64,000 bases of DNA, taken from assembly GCA_965226155.1 (NCBI GenBank), contig OZ245331.1, positions 806,001-870,000 of the forward strand. Direction: 5' to 3'. The notes under the pieces were generated by a model. The model was not told the origin of the DNA, made no database searches, and worked only from the letters and a program-made list of their open reading frames with translations. Shown piece by piece: positions 54,385-63,005 of this stretch. Positions within the stretch are counted from its first letter, which is position 1; the number at the start of each line of letters is the position of its first letter. The DNA comes from G965226155 sp965226155 (GTDB lineage: Bacteria; Pseudomonadota; Gammaproteobacteria; Eutrophobiales; Eutrophobiaceae). The position numbers and the translations under genes were made by a program.

Positions 54385-54996
54385 ATGCACAAAATCATAC
54401 TTGATTCAAAAGAAATAATACCGTCAAAAATAATATGTATAGGCAAAAATTATGTTGCTCATATTGAAGAATTAGACAGTGAAATCCCTTCAGAAAATAT
54501 TTTTTTTCTGAAACCTAATTCAGCTATTGCTGACGATATCTACTTCAACGCTAATGATGTTGTTCATTATGAAAGTGAAATTTCATTTATGATCATGAAT
54601 AACGAGCTATATGGTGTCGGCTTTGGCCTAGATTTAACAAAACGCGATTTACAAAATCACCTGAGTAACAAGGGCCTGCCGTGGGAACGCTGTAAAGCAT
54701 TCGACAAGTCAGCTGTGTTTGGTAATTTTGTTTCATTTGATGGAGATTTAAAATCGTTAAGCTTGGAACTGTCTATCAATGGTTTAAAAGTTCAGGCCGG
54801 AAATTATGACCTGATGATAAACAAACCTGAAGACGTTCTCGCAGAAGTTAAAAGCTTGTTTACACTGGAGGATGGCGACATCCTCATGACTGGGACGCCT
54901 AAAGGTTCTACCTCATATAACATAGGTGACGAATTTGTCGGCAAGATAATTTCCGAAAATTGTACACTGATTGAAAAGAGTTGGACCGTAAAATGA
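54385..54996 (+). CDS. Fumarylacetoacetate hydrolase (FAH) family protein
   Basis: 203 residues, typical of the short single-domain YcgM/FAHD1 type. IICIGKNYVAHIEELDSEIP, FLKPNSAIADD, HYESEISFMI (metal-binding Glu) and LEDGDILMTGTPKGSTSYNI are the family signatures. Members hydrolyse or decarboxylate acylpyruvates and ring-cleavage products, consistent with the aromatic theme. It is cytoplasmic and downstream of the cupin gene with 9 bp between. Confidence 0.85.
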   Translation: MHKIILDSKEIIPSKIICIGKNYVAHIEELDSEIPSENIFFLKPNSAIADDIYFNANDVVHYESEISFMIMNNELYGVGFGLDLTKRDLQNHLSNKGLPWERCKAFDKSAVFGNFVSFDGDLKSLSLELSINGLKVQAGNYDLMINKPEDVLAEVKSLFTLEDGDILMTGTPKGSTSYNIGDEFVGKIISENCTLIEKSWTVK

Positions 54997-55128
54997 ACTG
55001 GGTAAGCAATCATAATCCCCAAACAACTGGTTTTTAGCAGGCAAGAATTTGTAAATAACTGTGGATCTGATTTGTTTCCATACTCGACTATCTAGTATCC
55101 TAATAGGGTATACATTGCCGGTATCAGC

Positions 55129-56715
55129 ATGAAGACTACATCTAAGAAAAGTAACTATTTCCAAAAATATGAACTGGTCAGGGATCCTTTCCCTATTGAT
55201 CATATAGATAATGTCCTGTATCTGACCCCGGAACTGACCCACAGATTAGACCAGATAATAGCTGCAGTTACGGAGAGCGAAAAATAAATTGTCGTGACCT
55301 CAGCGGCTGGAGCCGGAAAATCAGTACTTTCCGATTATTTGAAATCCACACCTAAGCCGGGATGGAGCATGAGCCTGATTCAAGCCGAGAGCACTATGGA
55401 CATAGAATCCATGGCACAGGAAATCATAAAGCAGGTCGATCCTGAAAAAGCAGTAGAAGACAAGGCTAAGGCTACCAACCAATTACATAAATATTTGGAG
55501 CAGTCTGCCAAAGAAACTATTATTCCTGTCATCATCATTGATGACGCGCACAAACTATCTTTCAAATCACTTGAGTTTGTCCTACAGCTGTCTGAGCTCA
55601 GATATGGAGAATCATTATTTAGGATCATCCTGTTTGCTGACGAGAATTTGAGCGATCAACTTGCTGATCCAAAACTTGAAGATTTAGTGTCCGGAATGGT
55701 TTTAAACATGCATCTCCCTTCATTGTCCGAAGAGAAAACCAAAGAATATATCGATAATCGTTTATCGTCTTGCGGTGAAATAAATAACAACCCATTCACT
55801 GAAAACGCGATAAAGGGTATTTACAATATTTCTGGAGGATTGCCTAAGGGCATCAACATGATGGCAAGGCAGACCATGGTGGATGAGATTAAACAGGATA
55901 GTGGGCGAACTAATTACTTGGGACTCATTGCAGGAGCAGTCATCGTCTTCGCTGTTATTCCGTACTTGTACTTTACATTCTTTACAAAAGAAGAGACGCA
56001 GACAAGAACTGTTGTAAATACTATTACGTCACAAGATGACATGAATGACGAACCGGAGTTTACATCCTTGGTTGAGGACATAGATGACGATATCGCAATG
56101 GAAAATGATTCGAGAAATCAGATTTCATTGGATTTAGATGATATGGACGATGAGGAAACAGATTCAACTCTAGTCGAAGCTGATGACGTCAACGAAAGTA
56201 TCCTGCCATTACCTTCTGATAGTAACGTTGAATCCGTATCATCAATCATGAATCCGCTTTCTTCGACCGTCGATGTTGAGATAGAAGAGCAACCATCACC
56301 TTCAATTATCACAGATGCGAAGGATCCTATCAGCGATAATTTGAACAATTTTGAATACGTGTTTCATCTGGATATCATCCCTGATCTATTTGCCTCTATA
56401 AAAGTACCAGATTGGCTCAGACAACAGCCAGATGATTCCTATGTCCTGCAAATAATTTCCGCAAGTGATATTGAAAATGTTCGTAAACTACTGAACGGCA
56501 TACCCGACATCTCTGAACAATTGTCCGGCTATACCAAATACACTCCGTCCGGCAAACCGCGATATCTGGTTTTTTATGGTCTTTATCAGGATAAGGAAGC
56601 GGCTATAAATTCGGTTAGCGAAATGCATCCCCGGATAAAGTCAGTCAATCCCTGGCCGACAACCGTCACCCATGTATTAAGGGAACTTGACAAAACGGCC
56701 CAATCTCGACCCTAA
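55129..56715 (+). pseudogene. damX: DamX-like AAA ATPase/SPOR protein with an in-frame stop
   Basis: ATG 55129 begins MKTTSKKSNYFQKYELVRDP, then YLTPELTHRLDQIIAAVTES, and hits TAA at 55285-55287. Without it the frame continues through Walker A (AAGAGKSV), Walker B (VIIIDDAHKL), a membrane segment (LIAGAVIVFAVIPYLYFTFF at about 55920-55980), an acidic linker rich in Asp and Glu, and a C-terminal SPOR domain (SYVLQIISASDIENVRKLL, RYLVFYGLYQDKEAAINSV). DamX is a division protein that binds septal peptidoglycan. TTA to TAA would be a single substitution. A GTG at 55294 could restart translation and keep the ATPase core. The dam and aroB neighbours of other Gammaproteobacteria are absent. Confidence 0.75.
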
Positions 56716-56897
56716 ACCGATACATATAATACAGTGGTATATTGGCGGTACTAGGAGTCTCTTTCTGAATAAGTGTTTTGAACTGTTCGGCCTGATTTCC
56801 ATTAAAAATATCAGGCAGGACGTCCCTTCCTTTCCGGGTTCTGATATAGTGGGCCAGAATTGCGTTAATCCATCCAGCTACTTCAATTTAAAAAATT

Positions 56898-58280
56898 ATG
56901 ATTCAGGGAACCATACAACGATTCGGAATAAATGCCCTGAGCTTTGGTGTTCTTACACTGATTGCCTTTTCGTGGTTGGTCTTTCCCTATCTTATTAATG
57001 GCGATCGGATGTTGTTCGAGACTGGAGAGCAGGTCAAAACTGAACGCTATCAGAATTATTCTAGCCTTAATCGTTTACTCAGTAGATTTATCTCTTTTCC
57101 CGGCGGGATTGATGTAACAGTACTATATGCTTCAGAAGAATATTTTGAATACGCTGATCGTGCTGATGCAGTTAAGGCATACAGGCCAGACAGCCACTTG
57201 GTATTTTTTGTCAGCGAAGAAGCACATACCGTAAATCTACCCGTTGGCTTACCCTATGCGCATCTACAAATCGGTGATCAAATATATCAACCTGTCTCCG
57301 TAGAAGGCCCGGATATAGTCGAGCACCACAGAACGACAATCATTCGTTTTTCCAAAGTTGATGAGAACGGTAACTCTATACTCCAAGCGGATGACCCGTC
57401 ACAAATACTACTAAACCTTAATCACCCATGGGACCGCTACGCATTTGAAAACGGCGTCCCTGCCTCGGTTGAGTCCACATATATTTGGGACCTCCCCTTG
57501 GATATCCCTCCTGAGTTGAAATCCAAGGACACATTCACCAGTATTATGATGTTTTCACTTTCTGCCGGTTTACTTTCCTCAGTTTTGACTCCTTGTTTGA
57601 TCCAACTCGTGCTGGTATTTTTCGCAACACTCGGTGGTATCAGTGCCAAGGAAGTTATTTCTGCACAAGGTATAACACCTGACGTCCGCCGTAGAGTTAT
57701 GTTGGCGGCCTCTTGTTTCGTTGCCGGTTATGTCGCCCTGTTCATTGCGTGTGGAGCATTGATCGGATACGCAGGTAAGGAAGCACAGTTGTTCTTTGCG
57801 AACTATACTCGCCCCGTTGGTGTTATCGCTGGAATAATTGTAGTTCTATTCGGTATCTGGGTGGGGATACGTTCGCAAGTACCTCTAGTTTGTCGTATAC
57901 CTGGAGCTGATATGGTCCAGCGTATGAAAGGCAAAGATATGCTTGGGACAGTATTGGTGTCTATCGCATTTAGTCTAGGGTGCATGTCATGCTTTGGTGG
58001 TGCCATAATTGGCACACTGCTTATCTATGTTGGTGCTCTTGGCAGTGCATTGGTCGGCGCCACAGTCATGGGTATATTCGCGGCTGGAGTTGCCATTCCG
58101 TTTTTAGCAACAGCAATATTCTTTTCAAAAATGCGCGTATTGTTTGAGTTCATAGGTAAAAACACAAAGGCCGTAGGTATGCTGAGTACTGCAGTTATTG
58201 TCAGCTTCGGTATCTTACTGATCACTGATAACTTTCACACAGTAAGTGATCTCATCTACCCTTACCTGGGTTTGCATTAA
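56898..58280 (+). CDS. CcdA/DsbD-type transmembrane thiol-redox protein with a large N-terminal periplasmic domain
   Basis: 460 residues. One N-terminal membrane helix (FGVLTLIAFSWLVFPYLI), then about 190 residues outside, then six or more helices of the cytochrome c biogenesis/DsbD family (SLSAGLLSSVLTPCLIQLVL, VSIAFSLGCMSCFGGAIIGT). Conserved cysteines are in LTPC and CMSC, replacing the two membrane Cys of CcdA. CcdA passes electrons across the membrane to extracytoplasmic thiols. The periplasmic domain is not recognised. It is the first of a run with a propeller protein (9 bp gap) and SCO1, so copper-centre or cytochrome maturation is a plausible role. Confidence 0.78.
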   Translation: MIQGTIQRFGINALSFGVLTLIAFSWLVFPYLINGDRMLFETGEQVKTERYQNYSSLNRLLSRFISFPGGIDVTVLYASEEYFEYADRADAVKAYRPDSHLVFFVSEEAHTVNLPVGLPYAHLQIGDQIYQPVSVEGPDIVEHHRTTIIRFSKVDENGNSILQADDPSQILLNLNHPWDRYAFENGVPASVESTYIWDLPLDIPPELKSKDTFTSIMMFSLSAGLLSSVLTPCLIQLVLVFFATLGGISAKEVISAQGITPDVRRRVMLAASCFVAGYVALFIACGALIGYAGKEAQLFFANYTRPVGVIAGIIVVLFGIWVGIRSQVPLVCRIPGADMVQRMKGKDMLGTVLVSIAFSLGCMSCFGGAIIGTLLIYVGALGSALVGATVMGIFAAGVAIPFLATAIFFSKMRVLFEFIGKNTKAVGMLSTAVIVSFGILLITDNFHTVSDLIYPYLGLH

Positions 58281-58289
58281 GTATGAATT

Positions 58290-59477
58290 ATGTTAGGACA
58301 GCATATAACACACGCGAAAACCCGAGTTCATAATCGAATCCTACACTCGCTGTTATTTTGCATAATAATTGCCCCGTCATCCGTAAGCGCAGGTTTCCTC
58401 GACATCTTTACTGACAAGAACTTATCGAATGGTAACCGATTTGCATTTGTCGCTAGCCAGCTCGAGCCCAGCATCATAGCGATTGATACCTCAAATAATA
58501 AGCTTGCGGACGTGCTGAATCTGTCACACATATCCGGCCCGATAGTCATATCAGAAAAGTTAGACAAATTGTTTGCCACTGACCCTGACAATCAGGTTGT
58601 TTCGGTTGTAGATTTGGTAACCCGAGAAGTTGTAAAAAAAATTAATATTACTATGCGACCAGAAGCTGCCATATTAAGCCCGATTGATCGATATGTCGCA
58701 TTTGGGTCACTAGAAGGAAGTGTGTCAGTGTGGGATATGCTTGGATTCACAGAAGTACTCCGTATCGACGGTCTGGAGTCCGGCCTGAATCTTTCATTCA
58801 GTTTTGATGGAACCAAACTGTATGTCGTCGAACCTAATAAAAAAAACATCGCTGTCATCGAAATTAAATCAAAATCTAAAATCGCTGACATTTCACTTGG
58901 CGACCCAGTTGAAACTGAAACAGAAATCAGTCCGGTATCGCGCTCTGCAAACGGCTACACAGGATTCGTATCGGTAATCTCGGAAAATCGAGTTGTTGTA
59001 CTAGATCTAATAAAATTGAAGGTTAAAAAATCGATCCCTGTTGGGAGAAACCCGATTCGGCCATACAGTACGGCAGATAACCGATATATCCTGATCCCAC
59101 ACCGCGGCGATAAAACACTCATAGTACTATCAGCACTGTCATTCGAAATTATCGCAACCATACCGACAGGTATCGAGGCAAAAGAATTGAATACAGGTTG
59201 GCTTGAGACTGTTGCTTTCGTGATGCCAGAGCACGGTAAGGAAATAGCCATAGTTGATCTTGATAAACTTAGCTATGCCGGAACTATCAATCTTGATGGA
59301 CAGCCGGATGACGGATTGGTAACTGCTGACACGAAAAAACTCTTTACAGCGCTAGCCGACTCCGGTGAAGTAGTTGCGATAAATACTCGAATGAAGTCCC
59401 TTGAAAATAAAATCACGACCCCTGTAACTGGACTACAAGGTATAAATATTGCTATATCTAATAATATTTGTCATTAG
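58290..59477 (+). CDS. Secreted YncE/YVTN-type beta-propeller protein
   Basis: 395 residues with a signal peptide (HSLLFCIIIAPSSVSAGF). Repeated propeller units: RFAFVASQLEPSIIAIDTSN, KLFATDPDNQVVSVVDLVTR, KLYVVEPNKKNIAVIEIK and RYILIPHRGDKTLIVLSAL. No heme or catalytic motif. It starts 9 bp after the CcdA-like gene and ends 13 bp before SCO1, so it belongs to the same operon. Such propellers accompany quinoprotein and cytochrome systems; the molecular role is unknown. Confidence 0.75.
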   Translation: MLGQHITHAKTRVHNRILHSLLFCIIIAPSSVSAGFLDIFTDKNLSNGNRFAFVASQLEPSIIAIDTSNNKLADVLNLSHISGPIVISEKLDKLFATDPDNQVVSVVDLVTREVVKKINITMRPEAAILSPIDRYVAFGSLEGSVSVWDMLGFTEVLRIDGLESGLNLSFSFDGTKLYVVEPNKKNIAVIEIKSKSKIADISLGDPVETETEISPVSRSANGYTGFVSVISENRVVVLDLIKLKVKKSIPVGRNPIRPYSTADNRYILIPHRGDKTLIVLSALSFEIIATIPTGIEAKELNTGWLETVAFVMPEHGKEIAIVDLDKLSYAGTINLDGQPDDGLVTADTKKLFTALADSGEVVAINTRMKSLENKITTPVTGLQGINIAISNNICH

Positions 59478-59490
59478 TTAGGTTCTATAC

Positions 59491-60120
59491 GTGTTGCATT
59501 TAATTTATCACAATCTATTAAGCAAGTGCCTTATTGCGATACTGATTACCTCTTGTCTAACCACTGCACAGGCAGACAATATTGTTGATACTTCTTCAAT
59601 TGTTTTAACTGATGAGAACAATAAACAGGTAACGATAAATAATTATGATGGTTACCTACGACTTGTTTTTTTTGGGTATTCTCATTGTCCTGATGTATGT
59701 CCACTTACTCTGTTTTATATTGCCTCTGCCCTTAAATCTCTTGAAAATGATGTAAATAAAATAAAAGTGTTGTTTATAACTGTCGATCCAAAACGTGACA
59801 CACCCGAAGTCTTGCTGAAATATACTGATGCATTTCACCAATCGATCATCGGCTTATCAGGAAGCTATGATCAAATCATGACGGCTACATCAAAATTTCG
59901 TACTACCTTTGGCTATAACCTCAACGAAAAAGGCAAAGAAAAAACACTAAACAAAGCCGAGTACGAAGAGATTTCTGCAACAATGAACTATGTTCCCTAT
60001 CATAGCTCACAGATATATATCCTCGATGTGGAAGGTGAACTAGTAGATATAATCGGTTACGGCAGTAAACCCGAATTCATTGCTAAAAAACTCAAGGAAT
60101 ACCTTGAACTAGTAAAATAG
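59491..60120 (+). CDS. SCO1/SenC family copper-binding thioredoxin-like protein
   Basis: 209 residues, GTG start, signal peptide ending near TAQADN. Copper-site motif CPDVCP in FFGYSHCPDVCPLTLFYIAS, the DPKRDTPE stretch, and the His in VPYHSSQIYILDVEG complete the SCO set. SCO proteins deliver copper to, or reduce thiols of, cytochrome c oxidase CuA. It is the third gene of the CcdA-like/propeller/SCO run. Confidence 0.9.
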   Translation: MLHLIYHNLLSKCLIAILITSCLTTAQADNIVDTSSIVLTDENNKQVTINNYDGYLRLVFFGYSHCPDVCPLTLFYIASALKSLENDVNKIKVLFITVDPKRDTPEVLLKYTDAFHQSIIGLSGSYDQIMTATSKFRTTFGYNLNEKGKEKTLNKAEYEEISATMNYVPYHSSQIYILDVEGELVDIIGYGSKPEFIAKKLKEYLELVK

Positions 60121-60169
60121 AAGATATAGGTATAAAAATCCTTATCGATTTTTTCTCCCGAACCCATCA

Positions 60170-60403
60170 CTAGTTTACGTTATGCCAATGTTGATGTTCC
60201 TCTGACCAAACACGGTTTGATGAGCCCGGTTCAAACTCACGAAATGAGTTGATTACCAAAATAATAGATACAACAAAGGTCAAGATACCGACTGCAATAA
60301 ACAATTTATAAAAAGATCCTGTCCCTGTATCCTTTTCAAGGCAACAGCGCTTATATTTCTTTCCACTTCCGCAATGACACGGATCATTTCTACCAATATT
60401 CAT
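60170..60403 (-). CDS. SEC-C metal-binding motif protein with a membrane helix
   Basis: 77 residues. The N-terminal SEC-C zinc motif is GRNDPCHCGSGKKYKRCC, as at the SecA C-terminus. A transmembrane helix (LFIAVGILTFVVSIILVINS) follows, and then a short tail with HQHWHNV at the end that could bind metal. Topology puts the zinc finger in the cytoplasm. It converges with SCO1 and leads into the minus-strand genes with anchor and HupE-like products. Role unknown. Confidence 0.75.
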   Translation of the reverse strand: MNIGRNDPCHCGSGKKYKRCCLEKDTGTGSFYKLFIAVGILTFVVSIILVINSFREFEPGSSNRVWSEEHQHWHNVN

Positions 60404-60436
60404 TTATAAAACCTGTAATCCCGATGTCAAAAGTAA

Positions 60437-61117
60437 TTACTCTTGCTCCTCTCCTATTTTACCTAGCCAAGTAAAGTAGCCACTGACTGTCAGTTTGACT
60501 GTAATTGGGTAGTCACTAATATTCAGAAAGTACCAACCGTGGTTTCCAGTGAAAGGCGCTAATAGATAACCGTGTGCGGTGTTCTTTTCACCTTCCTCGT
60601 AACTCATAAACACCAGTTCATCCGACTCTGTCGGTTCACCATGAAAATCATAGTAAACCATCCCTTTATCTGTTTCCCATGAATACAGTAACGGTTCGCC
60701 TTGTGCGAGTGTGGCTTTGTATTCGAGCTCTTCATCAAAGTCCAAAGGAATTTCCAGCACCTCTGTCCGGTAAACTGTTCCGTGACTAAGAGCTGCCCCC
60801 GGTGGTGTTGGTAATTTCCGATATTCACCAGGAATAATTTCTTCTTCGGATTCAAGCTCTGGTTCGGTTCCAATAACTGCGGAATTAGCAGTTTCAGTAA
60901 TTACTTCTTCTGCTACTTGTAAGGTCGTTGCCCGATCCTCGGAGAGCGTAGTTAAACCTAGGACATTACCCAAACCAGTAGGATCGATACTGTATTCTGC
61001 GGGCAAAATAACTATGACTAAGAGCAATGCTGATACCAGCATAGCAATACCAATACTGACTATCAGGCTTTTACGGGAAGGTGGTTCAAAATTCCGATCA
61101 GGGCTAGGTGTACTCAT
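60437..61117 (-). CDS. Single-pass membrane-anchored protein (transmembrane anchor protein type)
   Basis: 226 residues. One N-terminal helix (SLIVSIGIAMLVSALLLVIV) anchors a periplasmic domain: an acidic linker (EPELESEEEI), then a beta-rich part with EPLLYSWETDKGMVYYDFHG and HGWYFLNISDYPITVKLTVS. Homologues are found next to HupE-like genes in metal-related islands. It lies 13 bp from the HupE-like gene. No enzymatic motif is visible; function unknown. Confidence 0.65.
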   Translation of the reverse strand: MSTPSPDRNFEPPSRKSLIVSIGIAMLVSALLLVIVILPAEYSIDPTGLGNVLGLTTLSEDRATTLQVAEEVITETANSAVIGTEPELESEEEIIPGEYRKLPTPPGAALSHGTVYRTEVLEIPLDFDEELEYKATLAQGEPLLYSWETDKGMVYYDFHGEPTESDELVFMSYEEGEKNTAHGYLLAPFTGNHGWYFLNISDYPITVKLTVSGYFTWLGKIGEEQE

Positions 61118-61130
61118 TTAGATCAAGTCC

Positions 61131-61877
61131 TCAGCTAATAATGTATCCGGTCAATTGATAACCGAACAAAATAAAACCGGCGGTTATTAAAAAAAAGTTA
61201 GCAACAAAAGCATGCTGAAAAAAACTACCACTAGCACGCCAAACATTTAGTCCAATTAAAATAATAGATAATGCTAGGATTTGACCTAGTTCCACCCCAA
61301 CGTTGAATGAAATCATATTGACTATTAAACCGTCCTCTGATAATTGCAAATCCTGTAATTTAGTCGCTAGACCAAAACCGTGAAAAAAACCAAAGATCAA
61401 AACAGCTAAGCGGGTATCCGGCTGATATCCAATAAGCGATTTAAACCCGCCAAGATTTTCAAAGGCCTTATAAACTACTGACAGACCTATGATGGCATCC
61501 ACAATATAGGGATTAACATTTAGTCCGGCTAATACACCAAATAATAAGGTTACGCTATGGCCAACAGCGAAAAGAGTGACGTAAAGGACTACATCCTTCA
61601 ATCTGTAGAGAAAAAAGATTACCCCAACAAGGAACAATAAATGATCATAACCAGTGACCATATGTTTTGCACCCAGATACATATAAGGAAGGATACTGGT
61701 TCCGGTATTTTCAAGTAGAAATCCCTGATCACCCCTGGAAACATTGTGTGCCAGAACCGAATCATGGAACAGGATACAAAGAGATAACGTAATCAACCCA
61801 CACCAGAAAACCCGACCACCATTATATGTATAGGCGCACTGTGCCCGAACTCGACCACGATTAACGAATCCCACCAA
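61131..61877 (-). CDS. HupE/UreJ-family membrane protein
   Basis: 248 residues, about six hydrophobic helices after an N-terminal signal-like segment (FWCGLITLSLCILFHDSVLA). Family signatures: GYDHLLFLVGVIFFLYRL, FAVGHSVTLLFGVLAGL and FGFFHGFGLATKL, rich in His. HupE/UreJ proteins transport nickel or related metals; this branch is found with periplasmic redox genes and its metal is unknown. The start is uncertain because the first 25 residues have no conserved character. Confidence 0.78.
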   Translation of the reverse strand: MVGFVNRGRVRAQCAYTYNGGRVFWCGLITLSLCILFHDSVLAHNVSRGDQGFLLENTGTSILPYMYLGAKHMVTGYDHLLFLVGVIFFLYRLKDVVLYVTLFAVGHSVTLLFGVLAGLNVNPYIVDAIIGLSVVYKAFENLGGFKSLIGYQPDTRLAVLIFGFFHGFGLATKLQDLQLSEDGLIVNMISFNVGVELGQILALSIILIGLNVWRASGSFFQHAFVANFFLITAGFILFGYQLTGYIIS

Positions 61878-62002
61878 AGTACAAGCAGCAAAAACCTTGC
61901 TGACTATACGACAACAATTTAAATATAAGGAATTGATTTAGACCACCTAAAGGTTACTATGATTTACTTTTAAAGATTACAAACGCTAGACAATCAAATG
62001 TA

Positions 62003-62995
62003 TCACGTATTGCGTATCGCTCGCATCACTAAATTTTCCATCAATGGGATCTTGAAGTGATTGTAGTTTAATGGCGTCGCACCTCGACTTGCAGATTTTC
62101 CAGCCAACTCGGCAGTATCTTCATTTTTTTCACTTCCTCTTACCACATCCTCAACTACCGTCAATCGCCTAGGCACGCATTCAACCCCGCCACAGGCTAT
62201 TCGGATATCCTCTATAATATTACCGTTTAATTTAATGGCTGTAGCAACATTCACCAGGGGAAAATCCCAAACATTACGATCAGCAACTTTCTCAAAGTAA
62301 TAACTTGAACCAGCCCAGGTCATAGGTAACCGTATCGCTTTGAGAATATCGTCCGCTTCCAATACCGTCATCCGGGTAATATCCACTCCCGGTCCAATGA
62401 AATATTCCTCGGCCTTGACCACACGCTCTCCACTATCATTAACGATCACCATTTCTGCATCCAGTGCAACCAATGCGGGTGCAGTATCAGACGGCGTTAC
62501 CGCCACACATCTGTCGGATCCAAACAAGCAGTGTTCCCGGTTCATTCCCTCAGGTGTGTCTGCATAACACGTATTCCCCCCTGCCCGGTAACAATCCAGA
62601 CCTGCTCTGTAATACCAGCACCGTGTATCTTGATTGACATTCCCGCCCAATGTTCCGACGTTACGAATCTGCGGACTGGCAACCTTACTTGCAGCCTCGG
62701 CTAGTAATCCATACTTCTCTCGAATAATGGGATTTTGAGATATCTCTGTTAATGTTGTTAATGCCCCTATTTCCAATCCACTACCTGTTTCCTTTATCCC
62801 TTTCAGTTCAGAAACACCATTTAGATCAATCACCGCTTGGGGTCTTTTGGCTCTATCTTTGAACCAGTCATAACTATCCTGACCTCCCGCAAGCCGCCAA
62901 CCATCTGCACCAAACTTCTTCGTCAGGCTTAACGCGTTCGCTAAATCGGATGGCTGATATAATTCAAAACTCGGCATCATGTCTTTTGCTGACAT
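62003..62995 (-). CDS. FAD-binding subunit of a xanthine dehydrogenase family enzyme, with a cysteine insertion
   Basis: 330 residues. FAD-binding landmarks: GGQDSYDWFKDRAKRPQAVI, IGALTTLTEIS, and ASPQIRNVGTLGGNVNQDTR. A Cys-rich loop follows, CWYYRAGLDCYRAGGNTCY and NREHCLFGSDRC, of the kind that binds a [4Fe-4S] cluster in 4-hydroxybenzoyl-CoA reductase beta and PaoB/YagS. GAGG lies 8 bp before the start. It follows the molybdenum subunit gene at an 11-bp gap. Substrate unknown; aldehydes or aromatic CoA esters are typical of relatives. Confidence 0.88.
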   Translation of the reverse strand: MSAKDMMPSFELYQPSDLANALSLTKKFGADGWRLAGGQDSYDWFKDRAKRPQAVIDLNGVSELKGIKETGSGLEIGALTTLTEISQNPIIREKYGLLAEAASKVASPQIRNVGTLGGNVNQDTRCWYYRAGLDCYRAGGNTCYADTPEGMNREHCLFGSDRCVAVTPSDTAPALVALDAEMVIVNDSGERVVKAEEYFIGPGVDITRMTVLEADDILKAIRLPMTWAGSSYYFEKVADRNVWDFPLVNVATAIKLNGNIIEDIRIACGGVECVPRRLTVVEDVVRGSEKNEDTAELAGKSASRGATPLNYNHFKIPLMENLVMRAIRNT

Positions 62996-63005
62996 TGTTA
63001 TAACC

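Noticed and set aside
55285..55287. TAA in damX as recoding
   Set aside because: TAA is not used for selenocysteine or pyrrolysine; a TTA-to-TAA change or sequence error is simpler.
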